Counted from the stretch's first letter, positions 20,425-32,417 are shown. The stretch is 64,000 nucleotides of DNA from Brachypterus glaber (GCA_958510825.1 OY294051.1:34348393-34412392), one strand, 5' to 3'. Numbers and translations: made by a program. Notes: generated by a model not told the origin, from the sequence alone.

Positions 20425-20670
20425 CATAATAGTAATTATATACCAAGGTACAAAAAACATTTTTTATAGCTGAGCGTATTAAATCCCTAGCTGCGTAGCA
20501 GGGGTGGCATTTTGATATTTTTAAAATGTGTAAAAACATCGGTAAGTTGTTTATTTACTGAATAATATGTTATATTATATTATAACTAATTCATTTATAT
20601 TTGCCATGCTTATTTTTTATCCAATGGAAAAATATTGTGCGAGGCTATAATAGTCTTCTCTACCGTGGTT
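20425..20670. mobile_element. Palindromic MITE, family M2, copy 2, with insert
   Basis: Arms match 16108-16245. Between GCTGCGTAGCAG and GAGGCTATAATAG an insert of about 140 bp replaces the loop. The insert (20503-20643) recurs almost exactly at 20852-20994, outside the palindrome. Confidence 0.65.
20503..20643 (+). repeat. 140-bp segment, copy 1
   Basis: It starts GGGTGGCATTTTGATATTTT and includes ACATCGGTAAGTTGTTTATT and TTTATCCAATGG. The copy at 20852-20994 differs at only a few bases. Confidence 0.8.
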
Positions 20671-20851
20671 TATATATTATTTTTTTCACTACTAGCGCAT
20701 TTATTCTTATTATTTAACATTTTTATATCAATAATAAACTAAAATGTTTTCCGGATCTTAAATAACCGCGCAAAAACAAGTAGCCTTTGAAATTTGGATT
20801 TCTGAAAACAAATGAACAAATTGATTTATTCACTGAGAGTTGACAGTTCTA

Positions 20852-20994
20852 GTGGGTGGCATTTTGATATTTTTAAAATGTGTGAAAACATCGGTAAGTT
20901 GTTTATTTACTGAATAATATGTTATATTATATTATAACTAATTCATTTATAATATTTGCCATGCTCATTTTTTATCCAATGGCAAAATATTGTT
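20852..20994 (+). repeat. 140-bp segment, copy 2
   Basis: Direct repeat of 20503-20643 at a spacing of about 350 bp. It has a 3-base extension (TATAATATTTGCC) relative to copy 1. Confidence 0.8.
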
Positions 20995-21229
20995 GCATTT
21001 TGTCCATTATAAATTATAAGCAATGACATGTCTTTGCAGTTCAAGGAAAATCAAGTGGCAGATATCAATGTTTATAAAATTTACTCCTACTAGGAAGGAA
21101 AAAAATATTATTGTTATAGGTGTAGAGAATTTCACAGTCTGAAAACATGATAAATAATGGTATTTTTTCTTTTTTCGGAATCCTATGTACCTAAACAACT
21201 TTTCTACATAAGAATCTATCAAAAAAAAA

Positions 21230-22095
21230 AAAAAGAAATACGTAAATTTTACACACTGTGGGTTTCTTTATGCAGGGTCACATATACTGATAAGTTTTGT
21301 AAATATACATAGGGCATTATATGAAAATTAAAAGACTGTAATAAGTTATGTGAAATTTTATATAAATTATTATAAGAATTAGGTCGTTTTAAACGTGTAG
21401 CTTTTGTCGGTCAAAATAAAAATTAAGGGGAGATAGAATTACTTAAAACTAAATTGATTCTTGAATCTTTTCGTATGTTTAAAGATGCAGAACACTGCCC
21501 TTTAGAGACTATTTATCCAGTGCAGTATCCTTTAAATAATAAAAAGTCCAAACGAAAAAAGTTATTGGGTAAAACGCCCCATAAATATTTAACTTAAAAA
21601 GCTACTAGATTCTAAATATTTTAGTTTGAAAAAAGGAAATTCAAACTGCCATGTTTTTATAGACAAAACAGACAAAACTACTTCTATTATTTAAAAGTGC
21701 CTTGCTAAGAAGAATTCTCGTATTAACCTTAGTCGGAGTGCTGGTAAACGTTTTTAAGTTATTTTATCCCGGCTGAATTTTACAAGTGGTTTAAGTACAT
21801 TCTAATTAACCTATTTACAAACTGCCTAGATTTTGATCCGGATCCCTTGGGTGTTGTCTGGAAGCCCAAAATGTGCTAAAAATAACCTAAATACTTATTT
21901 TTTACTTAACTTATACGTTATATTTAATACACTAAGATTAAGATTTGTTCTTGCACACAAAAATTCTGGAACCAAGAGGGTAAATACAGTCTTTAAAAAG
22001 TGCCTTCGATATTATATCATGACATTTCTAAATTTTTGTTTTTATTTTATGAGAGATTGTAAAATAACTGATCTATGACATATGCCAAAACAACT
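21230..22095. other. AT-rich DNA, no gene seen
   Basis: The frame at 21833-22078 has no recognisable domain. No repeat partner was noticed. Confidence 0.4.
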
Positions 22096-22236
22096 TTTTA
22101 ACACGTTCGCTGCCGACGCACATTGGTATAGAGGCGGTCGTGTTCAAAATTAATTTCACGCTTTATTACTAGATATAGAAAACTGTATTTAATTTTTTTT
22201 GTATATGAATTTAAATTAAAAAGTTATTTTCCTTAA

Positions 22237-22314
22237 CACGTTCGCTGCCGGTTGTAATTTGTGCCGTCAAAGCCAAAAAATGACGCTACGTATGCGTCAT
22301 CGGCAGCGAACGTA
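22237..22314. mobile_element. Very short TTAA-flanked MITE (78 bp)
   Basis: TTAA at 22233-22236 and 22315-22318 bracket CACGTTCGCTGCCG and its complement CGGCAGCGAACGTAT. A second left end with the same CACGTTCGCTGCCG follows TTAA at 22098-22101, so two insertions or a 221-bp composite are present. The TTAA target points to the piggyBac superfamily. Confidence 0.82.
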
Positions 22315-22318
22315 TTAA

Positions 22319-24050
22319 ATACGGTTTTAACTCTTTAACCCACAAAAAAATTGTGTGTTACTAAAAAAACAACTCCTTATACTACCTTTATTGCATATTT
22401 ATTGGGTGAACCAACCTTATCTAAACCATTAGTAAATGTAAATACAATAAAAAGAATATAATTCCAAAATTCTAAAATCCCAATTAAAATACATTTTTTA
22501 GTGTATTCTAAATTTTAATTTAACTATTATATTGTGGTTTTATTGCTTTCTAGTTTTTAATGAAATATTTGTATTAAATCTTTTACGGTTTACTTTGAAA
22601 AAGATTTTTCTATCAAGCGCAAAACTTCAAACATTATTAGGTTTATCTTTGTAAATCGAAATTGAAAGATAAAAGAATATAAATATATGGAAACTTTCTA
22701 AAAGGATTGTTTTGGCTGCTTTCTGACCCGGATACGTTGTGGTTGCCGTTTTTCCGGAATAATGCTATTTCAATTGTTCCAGACGTAGAACATTTGTCGC
22801 AACTTATAATTTTTAGACGGTCATAAAACAAAAAGTCGTTATTCAAGTTGTTTCGAGTTGTTTTCATCTTAAGTTTACAAAACTTTTTTCCCTGCGGCGC
22901 AGGTAAACAATCTCAAAAAAAAACGGAAAAATTTCATGAAGCGTCGAATGATGAATGTTTATAAACCTTATGTCCTCTAAATGATTTTAATACATTTTTT
23001 TGGATTTTTTAAATTTAAGTGGCACATTGCATATGCAATATCCTAATTTTCTTTAGGGCTGTATTTTTTACATTTTAAAACATAGTACAAATATGGGGTA
23101 TCACATCATAGAAAGGTATTATCTCCATGTCCGGTCGCGTCAGGTAAAAAAATAGAAATTTGTGGAAAAAATCAGATTTGATTTCTTTTGTTTATTTTTA
23201 GGTTTAAAACAATTGAATAAACCTAAACAATAGAAAACTACTAAAATATTTGAAATATCACTTCATTTTTGGCATACATTTATTTTTTTTACAGCCTAAT
23301 TTACAGTTGAATTAAATTTTAAGGTCGGCATCGTTTTCTACATGTCCAAATCTATAGGAATTGGTATGTTACATACGTTTGCACGAAAGGGCCAAAAACG
23401 GCCTATTTTTAACATTGTTCTTTTTAAAGTTGATATCTTAAGCAGCTCAAATGTTAAGGGAGGGGGCAGACTTTTGACACGCTCTGTATATTTTATTAAT
23501 AATATTTTTCTTTTAATAATCCAAAACTGTTTTTATAACATAACACCATATAAAATCAAAAATACCCAGTATCTTATAAGAAGCTATAGCTTCCATAAAA
23601 AGTTTGGATTTTATGTAAAATATCCCCTTGCAAATTACCCTTCAGACTTAAAAAATCTGCACTGTATCTCAAAAAAATGCGTGTCAATAGCAAAAACTTA
23701 CCCTTAAGCGGTTTTATCAAAATTACATTATGTATTCCTTGAATGAGGGGTTCAAAATAAATGTCGCCCTCGAGAAAAAGTGACATGCTAACATTTTAAG
23801 TAAACAAACACGTCATTAAATGGGTAATTGTGATAATTTTTTATGAAATTACATACACACTATCTTATCTTGAATAAAATAAAAATCGTGCATGAGGGGA
23901 TTATAAATAATATCACCAGCGATTTTAATTAAATCATGTGCCTAGGTGAATAATTTAAATCGTGGTTAGGTAAATTTTTATTTGAATAAGCTACACTAAA
24001 AAAATACGATATACAAGGTGTTCCGTATCGTTATATTCAAATTTTGTGAG
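22319..24050. other. AT-rich DNA with weak coding-like patch
   Basis: At 22690-22850 a slightly G+C-richer patch is open on both strands (plus FWLLSDPDTLWLPFFRNNAI; minus SCDKCSTSGTIEIALF). No domain is recognised, so it is left unassigned. The 121-codon frame at 23342-23707 also lacks recognisable features. Confidence 0.35.
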
Positions 24051-24064
24051 TATACCGGGTGTCT

Positions 24065-24917
24065 TCCACTTGGACGCTTTTCCACTGTCTTCCAAGCTGA
24101 GGTCTATGCCATACAGGAAGCGGCAAATTGCAGGGAAATATGGCAGCACCGGGGGCACGATATATACATCTGCTCGGACAGTCAAGCCGCTCTAAAGGCA
24201 TTGTGCAATCCCAGCACTAGGTCACCCCTAGTCAGGGAGTGTGCAGAAGCCTTGGAAGAGCTAGCAAGGACCAAAAACGTTCAACTGGTATGGGTACCGG
24301 GTCATAGTGGAATTCCCGGAAACGAGAAGGCAGATGAACTTGCAAGACTCGGATCAGGGATGGCATGCATGGGGCCGGAACCTATATTGGGTGTTACAAG
24401 GAAGCAGGTAAAGACCGCTCTCGATGAGTGGGCTTATACCAAGCTAAAGGAGCAATGGAGAGCGGTCGACGGTTGCCGGCAAGCTAGGGACTTCCTGGCT
24501 GGCCCAAGCAAATCAAAGACCGACTGGTTGCTGGAAAAAGGAAGAACTGCACTCAGACAACTTGTAGGGGTCCTCACGGGCCACTGCAGGCTAAGGAAGC
24601 ACCTGGCAACAATGCGGATTCTAGAGAGTCCACTATGCCCAGAGTGCGAAGAGGATGAAACATCCTCTCATTACTTAGCCGAGTGTATCATATACGACAG
24701 GATCAGGTTGCAAGTCTTTGAAACTCAAAGACTCAACCAAGAGGAACTAAGAGATCTCCCCTGGGCCAATATCCTGACCTTTATTGAAAGGACGGGCAGG
24801 TTCAAGGAGGACTCAAATTAGTAAATGGCTGGGATTGCCTGGGGTGACAAAAAGGGCCAGAAATGGCCTAGTTGTCCGGCTTTGGCCAACCCAAAAATTT
24901 ACTACTACTACTACTAC
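24065..24917 (+). mobile_element. 5'-truncated LINE with RNase H domain
   Basis: The insert is bracketed by a 13-bp target-site duplication, ATACCGGGTGTCT, at 24052-24064 and 24918-24930. It carries the C-terminal part of an ORF2, a short 3' UTR (24822-24900) and a (ACT)n tail. It has landed in the terminal repeat of a palindromic MITE. RNase H at the ORF2 C-terminus is typical of the I/LOA/R1-type superfamilies. Confidence 0.93.
24066..24821 (+). pseudogene. ORF2 C-terminus: RNase H and zinc knuckle-like region
   Basis: The frame enters from the truncation point and runs about 252 residues to TAG; an upstream ATG at 24018 belongs to the flank, not to the element. RNase H motifs are clear: FQAEVYAIQEA (the E of the catalytic set), ICSDSQAALKAL (catalytic D), and VWVPGHSGIPGNEKADELAR (H and final D). 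Near the C-terminus CPECEEDETSSHYLAEC forms the CCHC-like motif common after LINE RNase H domains. The last residues, FIERTGRFKEDSN, match the 'I..TGr' ending of these proteins. The reverse transcriptase and endonuclease are missing, so it cannot move itself. No in-frame stop, suggesting recent insertion. Confidence 0.92.
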
Positions 24918-25632
24918 ATACCGGGTGTCTCAACTCTATTTCCCCAGACATTACTCAAAAACTAAAAGAGATAATCAAGTTCTGCGAAAATCATCTTAAA
25001 TTAGACAACTTAAACTATCTTTTAGCATATATTTAATACTTTCAGCTCTTAAAATGTGGGCAGGAGGGCATGTGGGGAATTTTTTTAAATAGAAAGGGTA
25101 GTCGTGTGATACATCTTTTTAAAGCAAATAAAATTTTCTATTACTGTATATTTTTTATTTTTTAAACCATTTTTTAAGGTTTTGATTTTTTATTTTTTTG
25201 TGCCAAAAATGCGATTTTTTAAGTTTTTTTTTGTAAATTTTTATTTATGTCAATTAAAATTAGTTTAAAAGTATAATTTACGTTTTTTCATCATGAAATT
25301 AGTAATTTTTAAAAAATTGTTTGATTTTTTAGAGAAATTTTAACAAAAATACCCATTTTCAACCCTATTTTAAACCCAAAAAAAAAATGTTTAAGAAATT
25401 AAAAAATATATAGTTAAATGGAGAATTTTATAAGCTTTAAAATGATGTATCACACGATCTCCCTTTCTGTTTAAAAAAATGTCGCCCTTGCCCACATTTC
25501 AAGAGCTGAAAGTATCAAATATATGCTAAAATATAGTTTAAGTTGTCTTATTAAAGATGGTTTTCTTAGAACTTGATTATCTCTTTTAGTTTACGAAAAA
25601 ATCGCTGGGTAAATAAAGTTGGGACACCCGGT
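24918..25632. mobile_element. Palindromic MITE, family M3, copy 1
   Basis: The left end CCGGGTGTCTCAACTCTATT and right end AAAGTTGGGACACCCGG are inverted. The arms are long (AACTAAAAGAGATAATCAAG near both ends; TTTAGCATATATTTAATACT mirrored). It is about 715 bp. A second copy is at 50321-51047. The LINE at 24065-24917 sits inside its left end. Confidence 0.88.
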
Positions 25633-25639
25633 CTTAGAA

Positions 25640-26325
25640 TTAAGTTTACTATACTCACAAAATTTGTATTTTTCAGTATTTCAGTATTCAGTATTTCTAG
25701 AGAAATTTTAAACTATTAAAGAGATTTATTATTTAAAAAAATTTACAAACAACTGGCTATTAACTGAAGATTTTTAAAAATTTTAAAGGATTTTTAAAAT
25801 TTCTAGGGATTTTGTAAATACTGCTAAGGATTTATTAGGATTTCGTGTGATATCCAGTAAAATATTAAGATTTCTAGTGATTTTTAAATATTTATTAAAT
25901 AATTTTTCTTGAGCTAAAGTATTCTGCACATCGATTTTTTCACTTTAAATTACTAATAAAACAAAGAACTTAAAAAACTTGACCTGGTAAAAATGTTTTG
26001 CTATTATTACAAATGAGAGATGGTTCTTTAAAACAAATAATCATAATAAAATAATCATTTTAAATAAATTTTATTTATTTTATTTTGGATATTTTTTGAC
26101 CAATAATACACAATTGTATTTAAATCGCTATTTATAATTTAATTATAATTTGTTCATATAGATAAATACTTTATTTTATGGATATTATTACAAGTATTTT
26201 ATTGGTATAAAACATGATTATTGAATTTAAATATTTAAATATATAATCCGTTTTATTTTAAAATTTAAATCTATTAAAAAAAAATTTCATATTATGAACG
26301 TATGTATACATATGAATTAAGACGA
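25640..26325. other. AT-rich DNA, nothing recognised
   Basis: Extremely A/T-rich with repeated words like GATTTTTAAA. No gene. Confidence 0.45.
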
Positions 26326-26332
26326 TCCTGAT

Positions 26333-26768
26333 TTTTTTGCAGTTATGCAAAAACGCATTTGTTTTTGGTCTTTAACTCGGCTTTGGCTCATCGCTCAACA
26401 AAAAACGAACAAGATATTTGTTCGTTATTAAATTTTCTACAATTTATGTAAATAACTTTTTTTTTTAAGCAATCAGAAAAAAGTTACAGAGCGTTAAAGT
26501 TAATAAAATAGGTATCATATTCAAAAAAGTAGTTTTGTAGTTGTTTTCGAAAAACCGAAAAATGTTTGCAGATTTTCATATTTTTCAAATTTTTAACGCT
26601 CTGTAACTTTTTTTTCTGTTGTTTAAACAAAAAAAAGTTATTTACATAAATTGTAGAGAATTTAATAACGAACAAATATATTGTTTTTTGTTGAGCAACG
26701 AGCCAAAGCCGAGTTAAAGACCAAAAACAAAACAAATGCGTTTTTGCACATAACTGTGCAAAAAAAAT
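26333..26768. mobile_element. Foldback element, about 435 bp
   Basis: Inverted arms of about 165 bp: GTTATGCAAAAACGCATTTG...GAGCGTTAAAG on the left and TTTAACGCTCTGTAACTTTT...TGCGTTTTTGCACATAACTG on the right. The arms differ at several positions. The loop is about 95 bp. The 106-codon minus frame inside is a by-product. Confidence 0.8.
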
Positions 26769-26769
26769 C

Positions 26770-27965
26770 GCACAGGGGTGCAAATTTGGATTAAAGCTTT
26801 CCAAACAAACCTCTTTGATTAAAAAAAACAGAGAGTGTCCATATTACCGCAAGGTGAGACCCTTTCACACGACCGTTCGACTAAACTAGCAGTACTGCCA
26901 ACTAAAAATATTTATTTTAAATCATGATATTTGATTATATTCTTATTATACTTCTCGCAGAGGAATGTTATACGTTAACTTTGGATCCCGAAAAAAGACA
27001 AAATTTGTCATAATTTAATGATGTCCAAAGTCAAAAAAATATATTATACCAAAGTGCGTTATATACAACAACTATTAAACAACTTTTTAAAATGTTCGTC
27101 CGCCCGTCCGTCCATCCGTCCGTCAACTAATCTTGGTAAGGACATAAAGCCTAATGAAATTGAAAAGAAACCCCCAAAAATAAAAAATTTATGGGACTTA
27201 ATAAAAAAAAATAGAAGAAAACGTATTTTTTTCAGGAAAATAACCTGTATTATAATTTAATTGAACTAAATTTAAAAAAAAATCATTTAGAATCCACTTA
27301 AAAATTAAAAATATTCCAGTATAATTTTCAACTGCTTGAATTATATATAAAATGCGTAAAAGTATTATATATCTTCACGGCTTATTATTTTCTTAAATTC
27401 TGGAAAACTAAAATTTTATCTTTCGCTTCTGGTGTCCATAGAAAACTAGTGAAAAAAAAATACGAAATACTTAATATTTATCCGAAGTTTAAAGATTTAG
27501 GTAACTTCTGTTTAGATGGAAAAGTTTTCGAAACTTTCCAATAATAACTTTTCAAGTTATTGTGCTCAAAGGTCGGTCATTTTCCTTCCCTGTAGGTCTT
27601 CTGTATCAAAACTTAACAACGTTATGAGTCTATGCGAAGTACGGAAAAAATCAGTATGACTTTTGAAATAAAATTTGTGAAAAAGTTATATTACTTTCCA
27701 CTGGGAAAGACCTACGCTGGTAAAAGAAAAAATAAGAATTTTGTATTGATTTTTTACGTTTCTCGACGTTTTATATTAAATCTAATTTCTGCGGTCTGTT
27801 AAATCAATAAAATCAAATTATTGTATAACCAAAAAAATCTTTTTTTTGTGTGTTAATCAAAAATAATTAAAAACTACTTACAAACTGAGTTTAAATTTTA
27901 AGTATTTTTTAATTATTTTTGGTTAACACATAAAAATTTTGGATATACAATAACTTGATTTTATA
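26770..27965. other. AT-rich DNA with one repeat-S 3' end
   Basis: TATCTTCACGGCTT at 27369-27382 is the 3' signature of repeat S. A CCGTCCGTCCATCCGTCCGT run at 27101-27123 is the matching minisatellite seen in other copies. No gene is supported. Confidence 0.5.
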
Positions 27966-27969
27966 TAGT

Positions 27970-28460
27970 TTTTCTATTTTGCGACTCTTATAAGCTCATA
28001 ATCACACGCATTTTGCGTGTTCTTATAGGCCTATAAGAGGTCTCTACTTTTTTTTCTTTTGGGTTGGCAACAGACAAAAGTCTATCTCATGACGTTTGCC
28101 GTGCAATTGTGAACGTCGGTTTAAAGTTTAATTTTCTACAAAATTTTGTGTTTAGGTTATGTTTTACCGTGTTAAAATTGTGGCTTGGTTACTTGCAGTG
28201 GAAAAGAGGAGAAATAACTTTAAAATATATCAAAATAATATTCGTTCTTAGAATTTTAAACGAAAACTGTAATGCCAATTCGAAACAAAAATCCCTAAAT
28301 CAGTCATCAATTTAAATGTAGGTTTTTTAAGATTTTAGAGCAAAATAGAAAAAATTGTATAAAGCACTCGTTTCATAACACGTTTTTAGCGCACTAGTAC
28401 CTTAGAAAACTCACCGCAAGCGGCTCGTTTTCTAAACTTGTACTCGTGCGCTAAAAACAA
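27970..28460 (+). repeat. Dispersed repeat D, copy 2
   Basis: Partner of 1043-1520. Near its 3' end a 29-base imperfect inverted repeat (GTTTTTAGCGCACTAGTACC ... GTACTCGTGCGCTAAAAAC) could fold into a strong hairpin. The 83-codon frame at 28064 is not kept in copy 1, which argues against a protein. Confidence 0.72.
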
Positions 28461-28694
28461 CAAATAATTATATTATAATTATATTAACTATTTAAATTAC
28501 ACCCTTGTATTTAATTTCACGAATCTCGTAAAACCAAAACCATGCGCATTACAAAGATTATTACTGTAAAATTAATGAAAAGAAATAATTTTATTTAAAA
28601 TTGTTTGTGATACTTGTTTTTAATAATTTGTTTAAGGGGTCTTTCTATCTTAGAAATTTTAAAAATATTCATTTTTTATATAGAAAGAAAAATT

Positions 28695-29217
28695 ATATCA
28701 TTGTGTAATTTTGTAGGTATGTTTATTCATATTCAAAGAATACAAATAAAATTTCTTTCGGTTTTTAAAGTGAAATCATCTGGCCATATTTTTTTTTAAC
28801 ATAAAAAAAATAGTGGTCGCCATGACTCCTGCCGTTTGGATCGACTGAAAAAAAAAACAAAACGGGATATTATTCAGTACTGAAGTCGATATAGCCCTAT
28901 ATAAAAGATTTTTGTTTTGTTCAAAACAAAATGGCGGACGTTTTTCAAAAATTTTCAAACATTTTCAAACAAAAACGTCCGCCATTTTGTTATTTTTTGG
29001 CCAAATTTTTTTCTTCTAGATAGCGACTTCAATACTGAATAATATACCGTTTTGTTTTTTTTTTCAGTCAATCCAAACGGCCGGTGCCATGGCGACCACC
29101 GTTTTATGATGTTTTTTTCAAAAAAAATTATGGCTAGAAAATGGCACTTTAAAAATCTAAAGAAATTTTATTTGTATTCTTTGAATATGAATAAACATAC
29201 CTACAAAATTTCACAAT
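28695..29217. mobile_element. Foldback element, about 520 bp
   Basis: Both arms (about 250 bp) mirror each other: GTAGGTATGTTTATTCATAT, GTGGTCGCCATG, GCCGTTTGGAT and AAAATGGCGGACGTTTTT occur in one arm and their complements in the other. The centre is near 28965. The open frames on both strands follow from the palindrome. Confidence 0.85.
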
Positions 29218-29264
29218 TTTATCTTTTTTCTTTTTATATATATATATTTTTTTTTAAATAGTTA

Positions 29265-30200
29265 TTTTCTTAACTAGTGTATTAAGTGGATAAAATCACT
29301 TAATACACGAGTTGAGAATTTAATTTTATCCAACACCTTTTATTTTTAAATAAAAATCTATAATTTTTCGAAAAATTATGTCAAAAATATTAAGATTAAC
29401 TTTTCTTAATACTAAAATAATAGGTAGCCATGGCCTAAGTATGTCTATTAAAAATAAACAATTGCTAGTTTTACATTTCTTACAAACGTCAAAATGGACG
29501 CGGTGATGACAGAATTTTTAATAAAAACAGTTTTTTATTTAAAAACTAAAGAATAATTTGGGGTTTTCTTTAATTTTTATGGTTTAGTTAACGTGCTTCT
29601 ATTTATAGAATAGTTATAATACTTAATAGGGTATGTAACTAATTTTGGGTGAGATCAAAAGCTGTACGTAAAAGAGTGGGTAAACATTTTTTAGTCACTA
29701 GTGGTAAAAAACTCACTTTTGACATTTAAAATAGTGCTCAAAACAAGTGTTTCTGTGAAGGTGTTGGATAAAAGATTATTTTTATATTTTCTAAGGTAGA
29801 AAGACCAATGGCGATTTCTCCCGTTAGCTTAGACAGGGACAAAAGTTCTACCCAAAAAGGATAGAAGACATACATACACTACCACTTCCACCCAACCAAA
29901 CTAATTCTGTATTTGTTCTTTGTTGAACAAATACAATATTTACTTGGCCGGGCGAAAAGTGTAAGTATATTATTTTTATTAAAGAAATTACTGGCGCCAT
30001 CTAAATTTTAGTAGAATTATCTTATTCTACAGATTCACATTAGCTATGTTCGTTCGTGCCGCTCAGTGCTACACTTTCCGGCCAACCAAATAAATACTGT
30101 ATTTGTTGTATGAAAAACAAATACATTATTATGGTTGGCTGGAAAGTGTAGCACAAATGAGATAGAGATAGGGTAGACGTCTTTTGTTTCATAATTCTAG
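29265..30200. repeat. Cluster of hairpins and short inverted repeats
   Basis: A hairpin AACTAGTGTATTAAGTG / CACTTAATACACGAGTT lies at 29272-29316. TTATCCAACACCTTTTAT (29322) and its complement (29757) are inverted. At 29895-30150 two related hairpin units with CTGTATTTGTT..AACAAATACA flanked by ACACTTTCCGGCCAACC face each other. These look like remnants of nested TIR elements. Confidence 0.5.
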
Positions 30201-30523
30201 TTGTAGAGAGCTCCATTAACGTTTTCTAACATTTACTTAATAGCAAAATATAAAACAAAGGACTTATTTAAACCAAATTAAAATATAAAATAAGTGTAAT
30301 CTGATTATTGTGACATGCACTTTTTTATTGTTTTATTTTGACTTAAATTGGATTAAAAAATTAGATTAAGCTTTAAGTACAAGCTTTCCGGATTTTTAGA
30401 TTACAGTTAATTGAGGTTAATAAATGTTGACATGAAATACCTTATAAAACTGTCCCTAAAGTCTTATAATTCAAAGTTCTTGCTAAATACCACAGACATG
30501 ACTAATCTAAAAATAGATTTTTT
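30201..30523. other. AT-rich DNA before the tandem array
   Basis: No gene or repeat partner was seen. Confidence 0.4.
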
Positions 30524-32207
30524 GTACGACCTAGTGTACACGAAATAAAGAAAAATGCATGTTCACTATATATCCTCGTTAGGATATATTTCTATCGCAC
30601 GAGTACATAGTGCATATTTGACTGAAATGACAACTATGCACACTCATTTATCCAAACGATTACACATAGCTTTCATTTTGACAAAAGTCATTTGACGTTT
30701 ATAAAATTTTGAAATGTCAAAATTAAACACAGGTAATTCGTTAAAATATACATTTTTAAAGAGTCTAGACTGTAGATCGAACGAAAAATGTTGCTCGAAA
30801 CTCGTTTGCGACAAGTCCTTACTCGTTATGAAAACTACTATTTCGTACGACCTAGTGTACACGAAATAAAGAAAAATGCATATTCACTATATATCCTCGT
30901 TTGGATATATTTCTATCGCACAAGTACATAGTGCATATTTGAATGAAATGACAACTATGCATACTCATTTATCCAAACGAGTACACATAGCTTTCATTTT
31001 GACAAAATTTATTTGACGTTTATAAAATTTTGAAATGTCAAAATTAAACACAGGTAATTCGTTAAAATATACATTTTTAAAGAGTCTAGACTGTAGATCG
31101 AACGAAAAATGTTGCTCGAAACTCGTTTGCGACAAGTCCTTACTCGTTACGAAAACTACTATTTCGTACGACCTAGTTTACACGAAATAAAGAAAAATGC
31201 ATATTCACTATATATCCTCGTTTGGATATATTTCTATCGCACGAGTACATAGTGCATATTTGAATGAAATGACAACTATGCACACTCATTTATCCAAACG
31301 AGTACACATAGCTTTCATTTTGACAAAAGTCATTTGACGTTTATAAAACTTTGAAATGTCAAAATTAAACACAGGTAATTCGTTAAAATATACATTTTTA
31401 AAGAGTCTAGACTGTAGATCGAACGAAAAATGTTGCTCGAAACTCGTTTGCGACAAGTCCTTACTCGTTACGAAAACTACTATTTCGTACGACCTAGTTT
31501 ACACGAAATAAAGAAAAATGCATATTCACTATATATCCTCGTTTGGATATATTTCTATCGCACAAGTACATAGTGCATATTTGAATGAAATGACAACTAT
31601 GCATACTCATTTATCAAAACGAGTACACATAGCTTTCATTTTGACAAAAGTCATTTGACGTTTATAAAATTTTGAAATGTCAAAATTAAACACAGGTAAT
31701 TCGTTAAAATATACATTTTTAAAGAGTCTAGACTGTAGATCGAACGAAAAATGTTGCTCGAAACTCGTTTGCGACAAGTCCTTACTCGTTACGAAAACTA
31801 CTATTTCGTACGACCTAGTTTACACGAAATAAAGAAAAATGCATATTCACTATATATCCTCGTTTGGATATATTTCTATCGCACGAGTACATAGTGCATA
31901 TTTGAATGAAATGACAACTATGCACACTCATTTATCCAAACGAGTACACATAGCTTTCATTTTGACAAAAGTCATTTGACGTTTATAAAATTTTGAAATG
32001 TCAAAATTAAACACAGGTAATTCGTTAAAATATACATTGTTAAAGAGTCTAGACTGAAGATCGAACGTAAAATGTTGTTCGCAACTCGTTTGCGAGAAGT
32101 CCTTAGTGCATTCGAATGATTTTTAGACTTCGCTTCGCGTCGTCAAAAAAACTTAATTTTCGTGCACTAAGGACTAAAGTCGCTTACTCGTTACGAAAAC
32201 TACTATT
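30524..32207. repeat. 321-bp tandem array, five units
   Basis: Unit starts (GTACGACCTAG) fall at 30524, 30845, 31166, 31487 and 31808, exactly 321 bp apart. Units are nearly identical, and variants alternate between neighbours (CGCACGAG/CGCACAAG; CACACTC/CATACTC), pointing to two-unit duplication. Each unit contains facing palindromic words (ATCCTCGTTTGGATAT; CTCATTTATCCAAACGAG). The last unit is more diverged and carries a hairpin insert (32094-32175). A 72-codon minus frame in unit 1 has no support. Confidence 0.93.
32094..32175. repeat. Hairpin insert in last array unit
   Basis: Compared with the other four units, about 80 bases are inserted after GTCCTTA. The insert is bounded by GTCCTTAGTGCA and TGCACTAAGGAC, a perfect 12-base inverted repeat, and its centre contains CTTCGCTTCGCGTCGTC. 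Confidence 0.75.
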
Positions 32208-32417
32208 ATCCAACACATATACTTCGCGCATTATCTATCTGAGTTGATTCTCGTCTGTTTTTTGTTTTATTGTTGGTAGAATAAATTTAATCCCCTATGT
32301 AAGGTTGCTAACTTGTATTTTAAATTCTTTGTCAATCAAAACATTACTTTGACGTTTAAATCATTATTTTGACATTAAAATAAGAAAACATAATAATTTT
32401 TGAAGAGCATAAAGATA

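Noticed and set aside
24018..24065. ATG at 24018 as the start of the RNase H protein
   Set aside because: It lies in the MITE flank, left of the target-site duplication. The LINE frame begins at truncation, not at a start codon.
28064..28315. 83-codon frame in repeat D
   Set aside because: The partner copy at 1043-1520 is interrupted by stops and indels in the same region.
30644..30862. 72-codon minus-strand frame in the tandem array
   Set aside because: Not preserved in the following units, and it spans a unit boundary.
30524..32207. CRISPR-like array
   Set aside because: Units are 321 bp and contiguous, with no spacers, in a eukaryotic context.
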